Below, one piece after another: positions 54,089 through 63,630 of a DNA stretch of 64,000 nucleotides. How positions within the stretch are numbered: the stretch's first letter is position 1; each line of letters begins with the position of its first letter. A program made the position numbers and the translations under genes. This stretch comes from Kineosporiaceae bacterium (lineage in GTDB: Bacteria; Actinomycetota; Actinomycetes; Actinomycetales; Kineosporiaceae). Below the pieces are notes generated by a model, which worked only from the letters and a program-made list of their open reading frames with translations, had not been told where the DNA came from and ran no database searches. The stretch is taken from contig JAEUJN010000083.1 in the NCBI GenBank assembly GCA_016794595.1, positions 39,561-103,560 on the forward strand. Direction: 5' to 3'.

Positions 54089-56236
54089 TCAGCCGGTGCG
54101 CGGCAGGTGACCCGAGCGGCGCAGGTAGGGCGTGATCCCTCCCAGGTGGAACGGCCAGCCCGCGCCCAGGAGCATGCACAGGTCGATGTCCGCGGCCTCG
54201 GCGACCACGCCCTCGGAGAGCATCAGGGCACATTCCTGGCCGAGCGCGGATAGGGCGCGCTCGCGCACCTGTTCGGCGCTGGACGGCGCCTCGCCCTGGA
54301 CGAACAGGGCCCGGGTCTCCTCGTCGACGTACGGCTTGCCGTCCATGCCCCAGGTGAAGACCCCGGTCCGACCGGCCGCGACCAGGCTGCGCAGGGTCTG
54401 CGAGACGCCGAACCGGTCGGGGTACGCGGCGTGCATCGTCTCGGCGACGTGCAGGGCCACCGCCGGGCCGACGAGTTGCAGCAGGGTGAACGGGCTCATC
54501 GGCAGCCCCAGCGGTTCGAGCGCAGCGTCGGCCACCTCGACCGGGGTGCCCTCGTCGACCGCCGCGGTGACCTCGCCCAGGAATCGGGTGAGCAGCCGGT
54601 TCACGACGAACGCCGGGGCGTCGGCGACCAGGACGCACGACTTGCGCAAGCCCTTGCCGACCGCGAACGCCGTGGCCAGGGTCGCGTCATCGGTGCGCTC
54701 GGCCCGGACCACCTCGACCAGGGGCAGCACGGCCACCGGGTTGAAGAAGTGGAAGCCGACCACCCGCTCGGGGTGCTCCAGCTCGGCGGCCATGGCGGAC
54801 ACCGACAGCGAGGAGGTGTTGGTCATCAGCACGCACTCCGGGGAGACCACCCGCTCCACCGCGGCGAGTACCTGCTTCTTGACCTCGAGCTCCTCGAACA
54901 CCGCCTCGATCACCAGATCGGCCCCGGCGAACGCCTCGGCCGCCTCGACCGAGCCGCTGACCAGCGCCTCGAGCCGGTTCGCCTCGTCGCCGCGGATGCG
55001 CCCCTTGGCGGCCTGGGACCGGATCTCGGACCGCACGGCCTCGACCCCGCGGGTGACCCGGTCGGCGTCCAGGTCGGTCAGTGCCACCGGTACCTTGAGC
55101 CGGCGCAGGAAGAGGGTGGCCAGCTGGGTGGCCATCAGGCCCGCGCCGACGACGCCGACCTTGGTGACCGGTCGGGCCAGCGAGGCACTGGGAACTCCCA
55201 CCGGGCGCTTGGCGCGTTTGTTCACCAGGTCGAAGGCGTACAGCGAGTTGGCGAACTGCGGGCTGACGATCAGATCGGCCAGGGACTGCGACTCCGCCTC
55301 GAAGGCGGTGTCCCGGTCGGCCGTGCGGGCCAGTGCGACCAGGTCCAGGGCCCGGGGGTAGGCAGGCGCCGCACCGTGGAACTTCAGCTCGGCCCCGGCC
55401 CGGGCCTCGGCCACCGCCGCGGCCCACGAGGCCTCGTCGTCGCTCACCTCGGCGCGCTCGACCGAGCGGACGCCGGTGAGCACCTCAGCGGCCCACACCA
55501 GGGAGCGCTCCAGGAAGTCGGCCGGCTCGAACATCGCATCGGCGATCCCGAGGTCGAAGGCCTTGCGGCCGTTGAGCATCCGGTTGTTCTGCATCGGGTT
55601 GGCGATGATCACCTCGAGCGCCCGCTCGACCCCGATCAGGCGCGGCAGCAGATAGGTGCCGCCCCAGCCGGGCAGGATGCCCAGGAAGCACTCCGGCAGC
55701 GCCAGGGCCGGCACCCCCGAGGAGATCGTGCGATAGGTGCAGTGCAGGGCCACCTCGACCCCGCCGCCGAGCGCCACCCCGTTGACGAACGCGAACGAGG
55801 GAACCCCCAGTTCGCCCAGCCGGCGCAGGACGTCGTGCCCGCGGCGTCCGATGGCCACCGCGATCTCACGGGCGTGCTCGGCGCTGGTGGCCACCGTGGC
55901 GCCCGAGGCGGCCATGGTCAGGTCTGCCCCGGCCAGGAAGAAGAACGGCTTGCCGGTGATCGCGACGGCCCTCACCCGGCCGGCGGCGACCAGCTCGGCC
56001 GCACCGTCCAGCGCGGAGTCCAGGCTCGCCAGACCGGCCGGGCCCAGCGTGGTCGGGCGGGTGTGATCGCGGCCGTTGTCCAGGGTGATCAGGGCGATCG
56101 TGCCCGGGTCACCGCCGGCGGTGCGCGGCAGTGCGACCTCACGCAGCAGGGCTCGGGTGACGACCTCGTCGGGCAGCTCGGGAAGCGGCGTGGACGAACC
56201 CGACGGGCGGGTGGGGGACTGGGTCGAGCTGGTCAT
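54089..56236 (-). CDS. fadB: Fatty acid oxidation complex alpha subunit (enoyl-CoA hydratase / 3-hydroxyacyl-CoA dehydrogenase)
   Basis: A 715-residue bifunctional beta-oxidation enzyme. The N-terminal crotonase part has GKPFFFLAGADLT and VNGVALGGGVEVALHC with the oxyanion hole Gly residues, and ALPECFLGILPGWGGTYLLP with the catalytic Glu. The dehydrogenase part begins at TKVGVVGAGLMATQLA (NAD loop; the usual second Gly after Met is Ala) and contains HFFNPVAVLPLVEVV with the catalytic His. It forms a complex with the thiolase, whose stop overlaps this start (ATGA). The pair matches Streptomyces SCO6026/SCO6027 (from memory). Confidence 0.93.
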   Translation of the reverse strand: MTSSTQSPTRPSGSSTPLPELPDEVVTRALLREVALPRTAGGDPGTIALITLDNGRDHTRPTTLGPAGLASLDSALDGAAELVAAGRVRAVAITGKPFFFLAGADLTMAASGATVATSAEHAREIAVAIGRRGHDVLRRLGELGVPSFAFVNGVALGGGVEVALHCTYRTISSGVPALALPECFLGILPGWGGTYLLPRLIGVERALEVIIANPMQNNRMLNGRKAFDLGIADAMFEPADFLERSLVWAAEVLTGVRSVERAEVSDDEASWAAAVAEARAGAELKFHGAAPAYPRALDLVALARTADRDTAFEAESQSLADLIVSPQFANSLYAFDLVNKRAKRPVGVPSASLARPVTKVGVVGAGLMATQLATLFLRRLKVPVALTDLDADRVTRGVEAVRSEIRSQAAKGRIRGDEANRLEALVSGSVEAAEAFAGADLVIEAVFEELEVKKQVLAAVERVVSPECVLMTNTSSLSVSAMAAELEHPERVVGFHFFNPVAVLPLVEVVRAERTDDATLATAFAVGKGLRKSCVLVADAPAFVVNRLLTRFLGEVTAAVDEGTPVEVADAALEPLGLPMSPFTLLQLVGPAVALHVAETMHAAYPDRFGVSQTLRSLVAAGRTGVFTWGMDGKPYVDEETRALFVQGEAPSSAEQVRERALSALGQECALMLSEGVVAEAADIDLCMLLGAGWPFHLGGITPYLRRSGHLPRTG

Positions 56237-57459
56237 GCCGCACGCTCCGTCCGGTCGGTGCCGTAGTCGGCGTGGTGGGGGTTCTCCCAGATCACGCTGC
56301 CGCCCATGCCGATGCCGATGCACATCGTGGTCAGCCCGTAGCGCACCTCGGGCCGGTCCTGGAAGTGGCGGGCGAGCTGGGTCATCAACCGCACCCCGCT
56401 GGAGGCCAGCGGGTGGCCGAGGGCGATGGCCCCGCCGTCCGGGTTGACCCGGGGGTCGTCGTCGGCAATGCCGAAGTGGTCCAGGAAGGCGAGCACCTGG
56501 ACGGCGAACGCCTCGTTGATCTCGAACAGGCCGATGTCCTCGATGCTCAGGCCGGTGCGGGCGAGCACCTTCTCGGTCGCCGGCACCGGGCCGATGCCCA
56601 TCACCTCGGGCTCCACCCCGGCGAAGGCGTAGCCGACCAGCCGCATCCGCACCGGCAGGCCCAGCTCGGCGGCCACCTCGGCGGAGGCGATCAGGCACGC
56701 GGTGGCACCGTCGTTGAGACCGGCGGAGTTGCCCGCGGTGACCCGCCCCGAGGGACGGAAGGGCGTGCGCAGCGCGGCCAGGTCCTCCACCGTGGTGCCC
56801 GGTCGTGGGGGTTCGTCGACCGTGGCCAGGCCCCAGGCACCCTCGGCGTCCCGGGTGGACATGGGCACCAGGTCGGCCTGCAGCCGCCCGGCCTCGTATG
56901 CCGCGGCGACCCTGGCCTGGCTGGCGGCGGCGTAGACATCGCACCGCTGCTTGGTGACCTTCGGGAAGCGGTCGTGCAGGTTCTCGGCCGTCTGGCCCAT
57001 CACCAGGGCCGAGGGGTCGACCAGCTTCTCGGCCACGATTCGCGGGTTGGGATCGACGCCCTCGCCCATCGGGTGGTGGCCCATGTGCTCGACCCCGCCG
57101 GCGATCGCCACGTCGTAGAAGCCGCTGGCGATACCGGAGGCGGTGGTGGTGACCGCCGTCATCGCGCCAGCGCACATCCGGTCGATCGCGAAGCCGGGAA
57201 CGCTGCGGGGCAGGCCGGCCAGCAGCGCGCTCATCCGGCCGATGGTCAGGCCCTGGTCGCCGGTCTGGGTGGTGGCGGCGACGGCCACCTCGTCGATCCG
57301 TTCCGGGGGCAGTTGAGGATGGCGGGCCAGCAGTTCGCGGATGCAGCGCACCACCAGGTCGTCGGCGCGGGTGCGGGCGTAGACCCCCGACTCACCCGCC
57401 TTGCCGAAGGGGGTCCGGACGCCGTCCACGAAGACGACGTCGTGCAAGATGCCGGCCAC
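56233..57459 (-). CDS. fadA: Acetyl-CoA acyltransferase (3-ketoacyl-CoA thiolase)
   Basis: A 408-residue thiolase that cleaves 3-ketoacyl-CoA in the last step of beta-oxidation. The nucleophile is Cys96 in DRMCAGAM; the other catalytic residues are in NEAFAVQ, GGAIALGHPL and CIGIGMGG. GAGGAGG lies 6 nt before the GTG. It is the first gene of the fadA-fadB operon. A TTACT/AGTAA dyad lies about 46 nt upstream and is a probable repressor site. Confidence 0.94.
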   Translation of the reverse strand: MAGILHDVVFVDGVRTPFGKAGESGVYARTRADDLVVRCIRELLARHPQLPPERIDEVAVAATTQTGDQGLTIGRMSALLAGLPRSVPGFAIDRMCAGAMTAVTTTASGIASGFYDVAIAGGVEHMGHHPMGEGVDPNPRIVAEKLVDPSALVMGQTAENLHDRFPKVTKQRCDVYAAASQARVAAAYEAGRLQADLVPMSTRDAEGAWGLATVDEPPRPGTTVEDLAALRTPFRPSGRVTAGNSAGLNDGATACLIASAEVAAELGLPVRMRLVGYAFAGVEPEVMGIGPVPATEKVLARTGLSIEDIGLFEINEAFAVQVLAFLDHFGIADDDPRVNPDGGAIALGHPLASSGVRLMTQLARHFQDRPEVRYGLTTMCIGIGMGGSVIWENPHHADYGTDRTERAA

Positions 57460-57504
57460 TCGCAGCCTCCTCGATCAGGGAACCGTCACCGGGTTCGGAC
57501 GGTA

Positions 57505-57518
57505 TTACTGGAGAGTAA
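57505..57518. promoter_or_regulatory. Dyad operator upstream of fadAB
   Basis: TTACT (57505-57509) and AGTAA (57514-57518) are inverted around GGAG. It is an AT-containing island in GC-rich DNA, upstream of the fadA start on the minus strand. Similar short dyads control fatty acid degradation genes through TetR-family repressors in actinobacteria; no such regulator gene is adjacent. Confidence 0.5.
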
Positions 57519-57545
57519 CAAGTGCCCCGGGGGTCGTGGAGGAGG

Positions 57546-58856
57546 TCAGCCGGTCGGTTCTGCCAGCGCGCCCGCCAGGGCGTCCCGGGTGAGGGCCAGC
57601 TGCCAGTCGCGCACCCCGTGGCCGCGCAGGACGTCGGCCACCGACTCGGCGTCCACGGGCGCCGGAGGCGTCCAGCAGAGCCGCCGGACGGCGTCCGGGC
57701 TGATCAGGTTCTCCACCGGCAGGGAGTGCTCGGCCGCGATGGCCGTGATCGCGGTGCGGGCCCGGGACAGACGGCGGGCGGCCACCGGGTCCTTGTCGTT
57801 CCACACCCGGGCGGGGGGAGGTCCGTCGGCCGGCAGGTGCTGTGGCGGGAGGGCGTCGTCCGGCAGGACCGCGGCCCGGGCGAGCGCGTCCGCCCACAAC
57901 GTCAGGTGGCGGCGGGCCGCCCGCCCGGTGAAGGTGGTCAGCGCGGCCAGCTCGCGAGGTCCGGCCGGCCTGGCCAGGGCCGCCTCGACCAGCGAGGAGT
58001 CGGGCAGCAGCCGGCCGGGGGAGATGTCCTGCCCGCGGGCGAGTTGCTCGCGCGCCGTCCACAACTCGCGGACGGCGGCCAGCTGGCGGCGGGTGCGCAG
58101 CCGGTGAAGTCCCGATGTCCGGCGCCAGGGATCAACCCGAGGGCCGGGCGGGGTGGCCGTGGCCAGCGCGGCGAACTCCTCGTGTGCCCAGGCGAGCTTG
58201 CCCTGCCGGTCGAGCTCGGCCTCCAGGGCGTCGCGCAGCTCGACCAGCACCTCGACGTCCAGGGCGGCGTACCGCAACCACGGCTCGGGCAGGGGCCTGG
58301 TCGACCAGTCGACCGCCGAGTGCTCCTTGGCCAGGCTCAACCCGAGGAAGTGCTCGACCACCGCGGCCAGGCCCACCCGGGCCAGGCCGGCCAGACGCGA
58401 GCCCAGCTCGGTGTCGAACAGCCGTCCCGGACGCATGCCCACCTCGGCCAGGCAGGGCAGGTCCTGCCCGGCGGCGTGCAGGACCCACTCGGCGTCCCCG
58501 ATGGCCTCGCCGATGCAGGACAGGTCCGGCAGCGCGGCAGGGTCGACGAGCATCGTGCCCGCGCCCTCGCGGCGCAACTGCACCAGGAACGCCCGCTGGC
58601 CGTAGCGGTGGCCCGAGGCCCGTTCGGCGTCGACGGCGACCGGCCCGGTCCCGGCGGCCAGGGCAGCGCACACCCGGGCCAGCTGCTCGGGGTCGGCAAC
58701 CACGGGCGGCACCCCGTCGCGCGGGGCGTCCAGCCGGGTCGCCGGCGGCGTGTCCGGGAGGCTCACGGCGGCGTCCGCCGGGCCGGTGGACTCCTCCGGC
58801 CGGGCGGGCCGAGCAGAGCGGAGCGTGGCGGTGTCGTCCGGCACGATCTCGCTCAC
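57546..58856 (-). CDS. rnd: Ribonuclease D (DEDDy 3'-5' exoribonuclease with HRDC domain)
   Basis: A 436-residue exoribonuclease. The DEDDy residues are visible: Asp76 and Glu78 (PVAVDAERA), Asp132 (HAAGQDLPCL), Tyr196 and Asp200 (YAALDVEVL). An HRDC domain follows near residues 255-335, and the C-terminal region contains VWNDKDPVAARRLSRAR. It trims structured RNA 3' ends such as tRNA. The GTG lies 6 nt after TAGGTT on the minus strand (forward 58863-58868), so the mRNA is probably leaderless. Confidence 0.92.
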   Translation of the reverse strand: MSEIVPDDTATLRSARPARPEESTGPADAAVSLPDTPPATRLDAPRDGVPPVVADPEQLARVCAALAAGTGPVAVDAERASGHRYGQRAFLVQLRREGAGTMLVDPAALPDLSCIGEAIGDAEWVLHAAGQDLPCLAEVGMRPGRLFDTELGSRLAGLARVGLAAVVEHFLGLSLAKEHSAVDWSTRPLPEPWLRYAALDVEVLVELRDALEAELDRQGKLAWAHEEFAALATATPPGPRVDPWRRTSGLHRLRTRRQLAAVRELWTAREQLARGQDISPGRLLPDSSLVEAALARPAGPRELAALTTFTGRAARRHLTLWADALARAAVLPDDALPPQHLPADGPPPARVWNDKDPVAARRLSRARTAITAIAAEHSLPVENLISPDAVRRLCWTPPAPVDAESVADVLRGHGVRDWQLALTRDALAGALAEPTG

Positions 58857-58865
58857 GGGCCCAAC

Positions 58866-59465
58866 CTATGCGATGGCTCCGGACCGTAGTGCAGTGGCCA
58901 CCATCTCGGCGCGGTCACCGGTTCCCAGTTTGCGGGCGATGCGCGCCAGGTGACTCTTGACGGTCAGTGCCGACAGGCCGAGTTCCTCACCGATGTCCTT
59001 GTTGGACTTGCCGTCGGCGACCAACTGGAGCACCTGGATCTCCCGGGCGGACAGCGAGTCCACGCCGTCGGATCGCTCGGCGCCGGTGCGTGGCGCCGAC
59101 GAGGCGGCGGCCGAGACCAGATAGGCGCGCACCCCGGCGCTGACCGCGGCACGAACGCTGTAGGGATCGTCGGCGGTGGCCAGCACGAGCGCGCGCACCC
59201 AGCCCGCGGCCCGCAGGTCGCGCACGAGGGTGATGCCCGATCCGTCCGGCAGCCCGGCCTCCGCGACGCAGATGTCGGCGATCCCGGCGCCGGCCTTCTG
59301 CCGGGCCTCGGTCACGGTGGCGACCTCGAGGACGTGGCGGGCACCCAGGACCCGCAGGGTGTGGGCGACGGACTCACGCAGTGACGGGGTCGCCACCACC
59401 ACCATCGCCGCGAATCGTCCAGGACGAGGCACCGGGACTCCCGCTCGTTCGACCATCGTGGTCAC
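58866..59465 (-). CDS. LuxR/NarL-type response regulator with atypical receiver domain
   Basis: A 199-residue regulator. The receiver-like domain (about residues 15-115) has ICVAEAGLPDGSGI, in which Glu69 stands where the phospho-acceptor Asp normally is. The C-terminal helix-turn-helix is LSAREIQVLQLVADGKSNKD followed by LGLSALTVKSHLARIARKL. Phosphorylation by a histidine kinase is therefore doubtful, and none is nearby. GTG 59465 is preferred because GGAGG lies 5 nt upstream; an ATG at 59477 would add four residues. It is conserved beside rnd and hemE in actinomycetes. Confidence 0.88.
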   Translation of the reverse strand: MTTMVERAGVPVPRPGRFAAMVVVATPSLRESVAHTLRVLGARHVLEVATVTEARQKAGAGIADICVAEAGLPDGSGITLVRDLRAAGWVRALVLATADDPYSVRAAVSAGVRAYLVSAAASSAPRTGAERSDGVDSLSAREIQVLQLVADGKSNKDIGEELGLSALTVKSHLARIARKLGTGDRAEMVATALRSGAIA

Positions 59466-59524
59466 GCCGACCTCCATGTCCAGCGGCCTCTGTCGGGGCC
59501 GGGGGCTTACCCGAACTGGATCGG

Positions 59525-59578
59525 CAAGGCCCAGGGGGGCCTTGAGGTGGAGCAGGCGGGTTCAGCCCCGAGGGGCTG
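59525..59578 (-). terminator. Two hairpins after DUF3000
   Basis: CAAGGCCC/GGGCCTTG (59525-59532/59537-59544) and CAGCCCC/GGGGCTG (59563-59569/59572-59578) form tight stems in the 183-base gap between DUF3000 and the response regulator gene, both on the minus strand. They may end the DUF3000 transcript. Confidence 0.5.
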
Positions 59579-59648
59579 GGGCGTTCAGCCGAGGGCCGGA
59601 CCGATCAGCGACCGGTCAGCGGTGGGTTCGGCGGCCGGTCAGCGGGGG

Positions 59649-60221
59649 TCAGCTGCGGCGGCGGGGCAGCGGGGAGACCCCCGCGGGCAGGGGTGGCAGC
59701 CCGCCCACGGTGCACAACAGGGCTGCCCAGGCCTCCAGATGGGTGGCCACGTCGGCCAGGGGGGTCCACGAGGCCCGGACCTCGATCTCCACCGTCGCCG
59801 GGCGCTGGGACAGGGCGCCGAAACTCTCCGAGACCACCCGGGTCACCGTGCCTCCGGCGGCGGTGTAGGGCGCGCCCGCAGCCTCCAGGCACTCCTGGAG
59901 CCAGGTCCACCCGACCTGGCCGAGCATCGGGTCGCCGCCGAGATCGGGCTCCAGCGCGGCGCGCACGAAGGTGACCGCCCGGAACCGGCCCTCCCAGGCC
60001 TCCTGGCCGGCCGGGTCGTACAGCAGGACGAATCGTCCGGTGGCCAGCTCCTCGTCGTCCTGCACGACGTCGGCACTGACCGCGACCGCGTGCGGGGCGA
60101 TCCGTTGGGGGGCCGGCACTTCCTCGAGAAGGATCTCCGGCCGCAACCGGACGTCGCGCAGGCTGGTCAACGCCTCGGCGAACTCGTCGGGTGCATCCTC
60201 CGGCATCCGGTGCAGGGCCAC
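59649..60221 (-). CDS. DUF3000 family protein
   Basis: A 190-residue DUF3000 protein of unknown function, conserved between the response regulator and hemE. Segments include EVPAPQRIAPHAVAVSADV, RFVLLYDPAGQEAWEGRFR and GWTWLQECLEAAGA. GTG 60221 was chosen over an upstream start because a TACGCT hexamer on the minus strand (forward 60229-60234) ends 7 nt before it and relatives begin near this point. It is divergent from the EamA transporter gene. Confidence 0.87.
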   Translation of the reverse strand: MALHRMPEDAPDEFAEALTSLRDVRLRPEILLEEVPAPQRIAPHAVAVSADVVQDDEELATGRFVLLYDPAGQEAWEGRFRAVTFVRAALEPDLGGDPMLGQVGWTWLQECLEAAGAPYTAAGGTVTRVVSESFGALSQRPATVEIEVRASWTPLADVATHLEAWAALLCTVGGLPPLPAGVSPLPRRRS

Positions 60222-60369
60222 GAGTGGCAGCGTACGGCGCGCCGCAGGCGTGTCCACGCCGCGACGCGCGGAGCATTCGTGCACGTCCCGGCCCGATTCG
60301 CCCCGGCCGATCGACGGCCCGGCGCGCCCCTACCGGTGCCGGACCGATCGGCCCGGCTAGCCTCGACCG

Positions 60370-61197
60370 GTGGCCGCTCTGCTTGCCGTGGTGTCCGGGA
60401 TCCTCTGGGGGGCCGCCGACTTCGGCGGCGGCCTCGCCTCCCGGCGATTGCCGTCCATGGTGGTGGTCGGCTGGTCCCAGGCGGCTGCGTTCGTCGCCCT
60501 GGTGGGCGGGGCCCTGATCACCCACACCGGTGTCCCGGACGGTGAGTGGCTGCTCTGGGGACTGCTCACCGGCCTGGCGGGTGCCACGGGCCTGGTCTGC
60601 TTCTACCAGGCGCTGTCGATCGGCACCATGGGCGTGGTCTCCCCGATCGGCGGGCTCGGGGCCCTGGTGCCCGTGGTCGCCGACCTGATCGCCGGCCAGT
60701 TGCCGAGCGGGGTGCAGGCCGTGGGGATGGCGGTCGCCCTGATCGGGGCCGTCGCCGCGAGTGGTCCGGAGCTGTCGGGCAAGGCCAGCCCGGCCAGCGT
60801 GGTGCTGGCGGCCGTGGCCGGGCTGATGTTCGGACTGACGTTCCTGGGCATGGACCGCGGGGCCGAGACCAGCCCGCTGTACACCGCCATCGGGATGCGG
60901 CTGTCCTCGTTGCTGATCTTCGGTGCGCTGGCGGTGGCGCTCGGCACGCTGGGCGGCGTCGGCAGGTCCGACGTGCCGATGCTGGTGGCGATCGGCATCG
61001 CGGACGGCGGCGCCAACCTGGTCTTCAGCGTGGCCTCGACCCTGGGGCTGGTCAGCGTGGTGTCCGTGCTCGGCTCGCTCTACCCGGTGGTCACCGTGCT
61101 GCTGGCCAGGGCCTTCCTGGCCGAGCGGTTGCGCCCGGTGCAGATCTTCGGGGCGATCGCCGCCCTCGGCGGGGTGGCCCTGGTCTCGCTCGGGTGA
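60370..61197 (+). CDS. EamA/DMT-family transporter
   Basis: A 275-residue membrane protein with about ten transmembrane helices in two EamA repeats (first near GILWGAADFGGGLASRRL, second near VLAAVAGLMFGLTFLGMDRG). Substrates of this family range from metabolites to amino acids and cannot be predicted. TAGCCT ends 6 nt before the GTG, so it is probably leaderless. It lies 35 nt before hemE. Confidence 0.88.
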   Translation: MAALLAVVSGILWGAADFGGGLASRRLPSMVVVGWSQAAAFVALVGGALITHTGVPDGEWLLWGLLTGLAGATGLVCFYQALSIGTMGVVSPIGGLGALVPVVADLIAGQLPSGVQAVGMAVALIGAVAASGPELSGKASPASVVLAAVAGLMFGLTFLGMDRGAETSPLYTAIGMRLSSLLIFGALAVALGTLGGVGRSDVPMLVAIGIADGGANLVFSVASTLGLVSVVSVLGSLYPVVTVLLARAFLAERLRPVQIFGAIAALGGVALVSLG

Positions 61198-61232
61198 GAG
61201 CAGGTGCGGCGGCAGCGTGATTTCATCACCGG

Positions 61233-62318
61233 GTGACCGCGTCCACGCCTGTATCCCCGTCGTCCCCGTCGTCCCCGCCGGCCTCTGATGCCGCCGCCCC
61301 CCGGTCGGCGCTGCTCGACGCGTGCGGGCGCCGTCCGGTCGAGCACACGCCGGTCTGGTTCATGCGGCAGGCGGGTCGCTCGCTGCCCGAGTACCGCCGG
61401 GTGCGCGCCGGGGTGGGCATGCTCGAGTCCTGCCGGACGCCGGAGCTGGTCACCGAGATCACCCTGCAACCGGTGCGCCGGTACGGGGTCGACGCGGCGA
61501 TCTTCTTCTCCGACATCGTCGTCCCGCTGGCCGCGGTCGGGGTCGGGGTCGAGATCCGGCCCGGGGTGGGCCCGGTGATCGACCAGCCGTTCCGGACCGC
61601 CGCTGACCTGGACCGCCTGCCCGACCTGCACGCGGAGCAGATCCCGGACATCGGCGAGTCGGTACGGCTGCTGGTCGCCGAGCTGGGGCCGACCCCGTTG
61701 ATCGGTTTCGCCGGGGCACCGTTCACCCTGGCCAGCTATCTCGTCGAGGGTGGCCCGAGCCGGGATCTGGTGCGCACCAAGGCCCTGATGTACGGCGACC
61801 CGCCGCTGTGGGCGGCCCTGCTGGAGCGGCTGGCCCGGATCTCGGCCGCCTTCCTGACCGTGCAGATCGCCGCCGGAGCGCGCGCCGTCCAGCTGTTCGA
61901 CTCCTGGGTGGGGGCAGTCCCGGCTGCCGACTACCGACGCCTGGTGCAACCGGCATCCGCGGCCGCCCTGGACGCCGTGCACCGCGCCTTCCCCCACGTA
62001 CCGCGGATCCACTTCGGGGTGGGCACGGGGGAACTGCTGGCCGACATCGGGGCCGCCGGCGCGGAGGTGGTCGGGGTGGACTTCCGCATCCCCCTGGACG
62101 AGGCGTCCCGGCGCATCGGCCCGCAGCACGCTGTCCAGGGCAACCTCGACCCGGCCCTGCTGTTCGCGCCCTGGGAGGTTCTGGCGCAACGGGTCAGGGA
62201 CACGGTCGAGGCCGGACGGCGGACGCCGGGCCATGTGTTCAACCTGGGGCACGGCGTCCCACCGACCGCGGACCCCGACGTGCTGGCCCGGGTGGTCGAC
62301 CTGGTGCACTCGCTCTGA
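61233..62318 (+). CDS. hemE: Uroporphyrinogen decarboxylase
   Basis: A 361-residue enzyme that decarboxylates uroporphyrinogen III to coproporphyrinogen III. Signatures are [16 protein letters not shown] (substrate-binding Arg residues) and [18 protein letters not shown]. The first 25 residues are a Ser/Pro/Ala-rich extension before the conserved start. The GTG lies 6 nt after TTTCAT. It is the common-pathway step before the coproporphyrin branch that uses hemH and hemQ of this window. Confidence 0.95.
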   Translation: MTASTPVSPSSPSSPPASDAAAPRSALLDACGRRPVEHTPVWFMRQAGRSLPEYRRVRAGVGMLESCRTPELVTEITLQPVRRYGVDAAIFFSDIVVPLAAVGVGVEIRPGVGPVIDQPFRTAADLDRLPDLHAEQIPDIGESVRLLVAELGPTPLIGFAGAPFTLASYLVEGGPSRDLVRTKALMYGDPPLWAALLERLARISAAFLTVQIAAGARAVQLFDSWVGAVPAADYRRLVQPASAAALDAVHRAFPHVPRIHFGVGTGELLADIGAAGAEVVGVDFRIPLDEASRRIGPQHAVQGNLDPALLFAPWEVLAQRVRDTVEAGRRTPGHVFNLGHGVPPTADPDVLARVVDLVHSL

Positions 62319-62326
62319 GGAGAGAG

Positions 62327-62349
62327 TGAGCCGGGCCGGTGCGGGCTCA
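62327..62349. terminator. Hairpin between convergent hemE and DUF4349 gene
   Basis: TGAGCC (62327-62332) pairs with GGCTCA (62344-62349), partly overlapping the stop codon of the DUF4349 gene. The stem is short, and no T-run follows. Confidence 0.35.
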
Positions 62350-63513
62350 GGGTGTCGGGCCGGCCGGATCGGAGGGACCGGTCGGGTCGGGTCGTCCGGA
62401 CGGGTCGGGTCGTCCGGACGGGCCCGGCGCCGCAGCTGCCATCACGGGGTCGCCGCCCTGGCCGCCGGTCTGCGGGCCGGTCGGCGTACCGGTCGAGGCG
62501 GCCGTCGCCTCCCGGGTGGCCCGGGCCGCGCGCTCCCGCTGGGAGCGGCGTCGCAGCCACCACGGCAGGAGGACCAGCGAGGCCACCAGGGCGAACGGGA
62601 TCAGGGCCCCGATCAGTGTGATCAGCATGGTGAGGCTGGTGGCCAGTGCCTCCCAGCCGGCCTTCATGGCCCGGACGAACTGGTTGTCCTCGCCCGCCTG
62701 CGGATCGACGTCCGGGGTCTGCAGCACCACGGTCAGCGTCGAGAGGTCCGCCTGCTTGCCCAACGTGGCCAGCCGGGCCTCGAGCGCCTCGAGCGCCGCC
62801 TCACGCTTGGTCAGCTCGGACTCGAGCAGCACGATGTCGGACAGGGTCTTCGCCTCGGCGAGCAGTTGGCGCACCCGGGCCACGCTGGCCTTCTGGGTCG
62901 CCGTCCGGCTGGTCAGATCGGCGATGTCGGCGGTGACATCCTCGGCGTTCGTGGTCCGGGTGAGCTCCTCGCCCACCCCCGCCGAGCGGTCCAGGGCCTG
63001 GGCGAAGCGGGCCTGCGGGATGCGCAGGACGAGCACCGACTGGCCGACCTGGGCCTCGCGGAGCACCTGCTGGCCCGAGGGGTCGGTTCGCTTGGTCTCG
63101 ACCGCGGCGGAGAAGCCGGTGGACTCGGTGGCCACGTAGCCGCCCAGATCCGTGGCCAACTGCCGGATCCGGGTGGCGGCCGGGGCCAGCTGGGGCACCT
63201 CGACCGTGATCTCACCGGTGCGCACGATCCGCCGGTCAACCCCCGCGCCGGGGTCGGGGTCCGTGGCCGGGGCCCCGGGCGCGGCCGCAGCGCCGGCGCT
63301 GTCGGCGGCCTTCTCGTCGGCGCCCGAGCCAGCTGCACCGGCCACCCCCTCGGCCGGAGCCGGGGCCGGGGCCTCCACCGCGACGCCGCCATCGGCGCCG
63401 CCGGCCGCCGAGCTGGCCGAGCTGGCATCTCCGGCGCCGCACCCACTCAGGGCCAGGGCCAGGGCGACCCCGAGGGCGGCGATCCAGCGGGGGGAGCGCG
63501 AGGTCGTGGTCAT
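62347..63513 (-). CDS. DUF4349 lipoprotein
   Basis: A 388-residue lipoprotein: signal peptide with lipobox LALSGC, an Ala/Gly/Pro-rich linker (residues 25 to about 90), the DUF4349 domain with a coiled-coil region (SDIVLLESELTKREAALEAL), a C-terminal transmembrane helix (LITLIGALIPFALVASLVLL) and a cytoplasmic tail with PSGRPDP repeats. The function is unknown. GGAAGG lies 6 nt before the ATG. It is found beside hemE/hemQ in several actinomycetes but on the opposite strand here. Confidence 0.86.
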   Translation of the reverse strand: MTTTSRSPRWIAALGVALALALSGCGAGDASSASSAAGGADGGVAVEAPAPAPAEGVAGAAGSGADEKAADSAGAAAAPGAPATDPDPGAGVDRRIVRTGEITVEVPQLAPAATRIRQLATDLGGYVATESTGFSAAVETKRTDPSGQQVLREAQVGQSVLVLRIPQARFAQALDRSAGVGEELTRTTNAEDVTADIADLTSRTATQKASVARVRQLLAEAKTLSDIVLLESELTKREAALEALEARLATLGKQADLSTLTVVLQTPDVDPQAGEDNQFVRAMKAGWEALATSLTMLITLIGALIPFALVASLVLLPWWLRRRSQRERAARATREATAASTGTPTGPQTGGQGGDPVMAAAAPGPSGRPDPSGRPDPTGPSDPAGPTP

Positions 63514-63630
63514 GGCAGGCCTTCCGGTGCGGGAACGGGACGGTCGCTCGGTGGGATGCGTCGATCACGGACGAGGTTCCCCCGCCGAGATCACGATTCG
63601 ATCGCGAACAGGTGCCGCACCGATACCGAT

